A DNA stretch of 6,670 nucleotides from Christensenella sp. UBA3944. GTDB taxonomy: Bacteria > Bacillota > Clostridia > Christensenellales > DTU072. The stretch lies in the NCBI GenBank assembly GCA_002385605.1, contig DGDU01000045.1:32060-38729 (forward strand), in the 5' to 3' direction. Within the stretch, counting starts at the first letter, position 1. Each line of letters starts with the position of its first letter. Below are positions 6,652 to 6,670 of the stretch, piece after piece. The notes under the pieces are model-generated. The model had not been told where the DNA came from. It ran no database searches and was given only the letters and a program-made list of their open reading frames with translations. A program made the translations under genes and the position numbers.

Positions 6652-6670
6652 CTGTCTCTTATACACATCT
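6652..6670. other. Untrimmed Nextera/Tn5 mosaic-end adapter at the contig end
   Basis: The last 19 bases are CTGTCTCTTATACACATCT, identical to the synthetic hyperactive Tn5 mosaic end used in tagmentation libraries. Read on the minus strand it supplies a GTG (6666-6664) and the residues MYKRQ in frame with the large gene. It is library adapter, not genome, and marks where real sequence stops at 6651. Confidence 0.97.

Noticed and set aside
6652..6670. End of a natural Tn5/IS50 insertion sequence
   Set aside because: The 19 bases match the synthetic mosaic end exactly. Natural IS50 outer and inner ends differ from it at several positions. It sits flush with the contig end with no transposase beside it, so library adapter is the right explanation.

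Overview
The window holds two convergent genes separated by a 403-bp intergenic region. It looks like one end of a metagenome-assembled contig from a Gram-positive bacterium of Clostridia type. That assignment is an inference. It rests on a purine-rich Shine-Dalgarno (AAGAGG), a compact SLC13/ArsB-type permease of a form common in Clostridia, and a very large MBG-repeat surface protein of a kind often seen in gut Firmicutes. No taxonomic marker is present, so nothing finer can be said.

Positions 30-1139 (+) encode a complete, approximately 369-residue polytopic permease of the SLC13/ArsB (citrate/anion transporter) superfamily. Both re-entrant-loop signature regions are present. A clean intrinsic terminator follows at 1188-1209. 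Positions 1140-1542 are non-coding. They hold that terminator, a long imperfect palindrome (1257-1288), a 9-bp-stem hairpin (1449-1473), and a strong 12-bp-stem terminator (1495-1524) just past the stop codon of the opposing gene. A weak sigma70-like promoter on the + strand at 1352-1380 would give a short transcript ending at that last terminator, so a small RNA is possible but unproven.

Positions 1543-6651 (-) encode about 1702 residues of a giant, presumably secreted, mosaic protein whose N-terminus is missing. Reading N to C it has about six MBG-type beta repeats, the first split by an approximately 160-residue predominantly helical insertion. An Ig-like stretch, a ConA/LamG-like module, a second Ig/PKD-like domain and two more ConA/LamG-like modules follow. 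It ends in SEYLK with no LPxTG, membrane anchor or SLH domain visible. The architecture suggests adhesion or glycan binding at the cell surface.

The last 19 bases (6652-6670) are exactly the synthetic Tn5/Nextera mosaic-end sequence, in other words untrimmed sequencing adapter. The apparent start of the large protein (a GTG at 6666 giving MYKRQ) is therefore an artefact and the gene runs off the contig. No functional link between the two genes is evident. They are convergently transcribed and separately terminated. I found no convincing new multi-gene system; the most unusual biological features are the insertion-bearing MBG array and the structured intergenic region.
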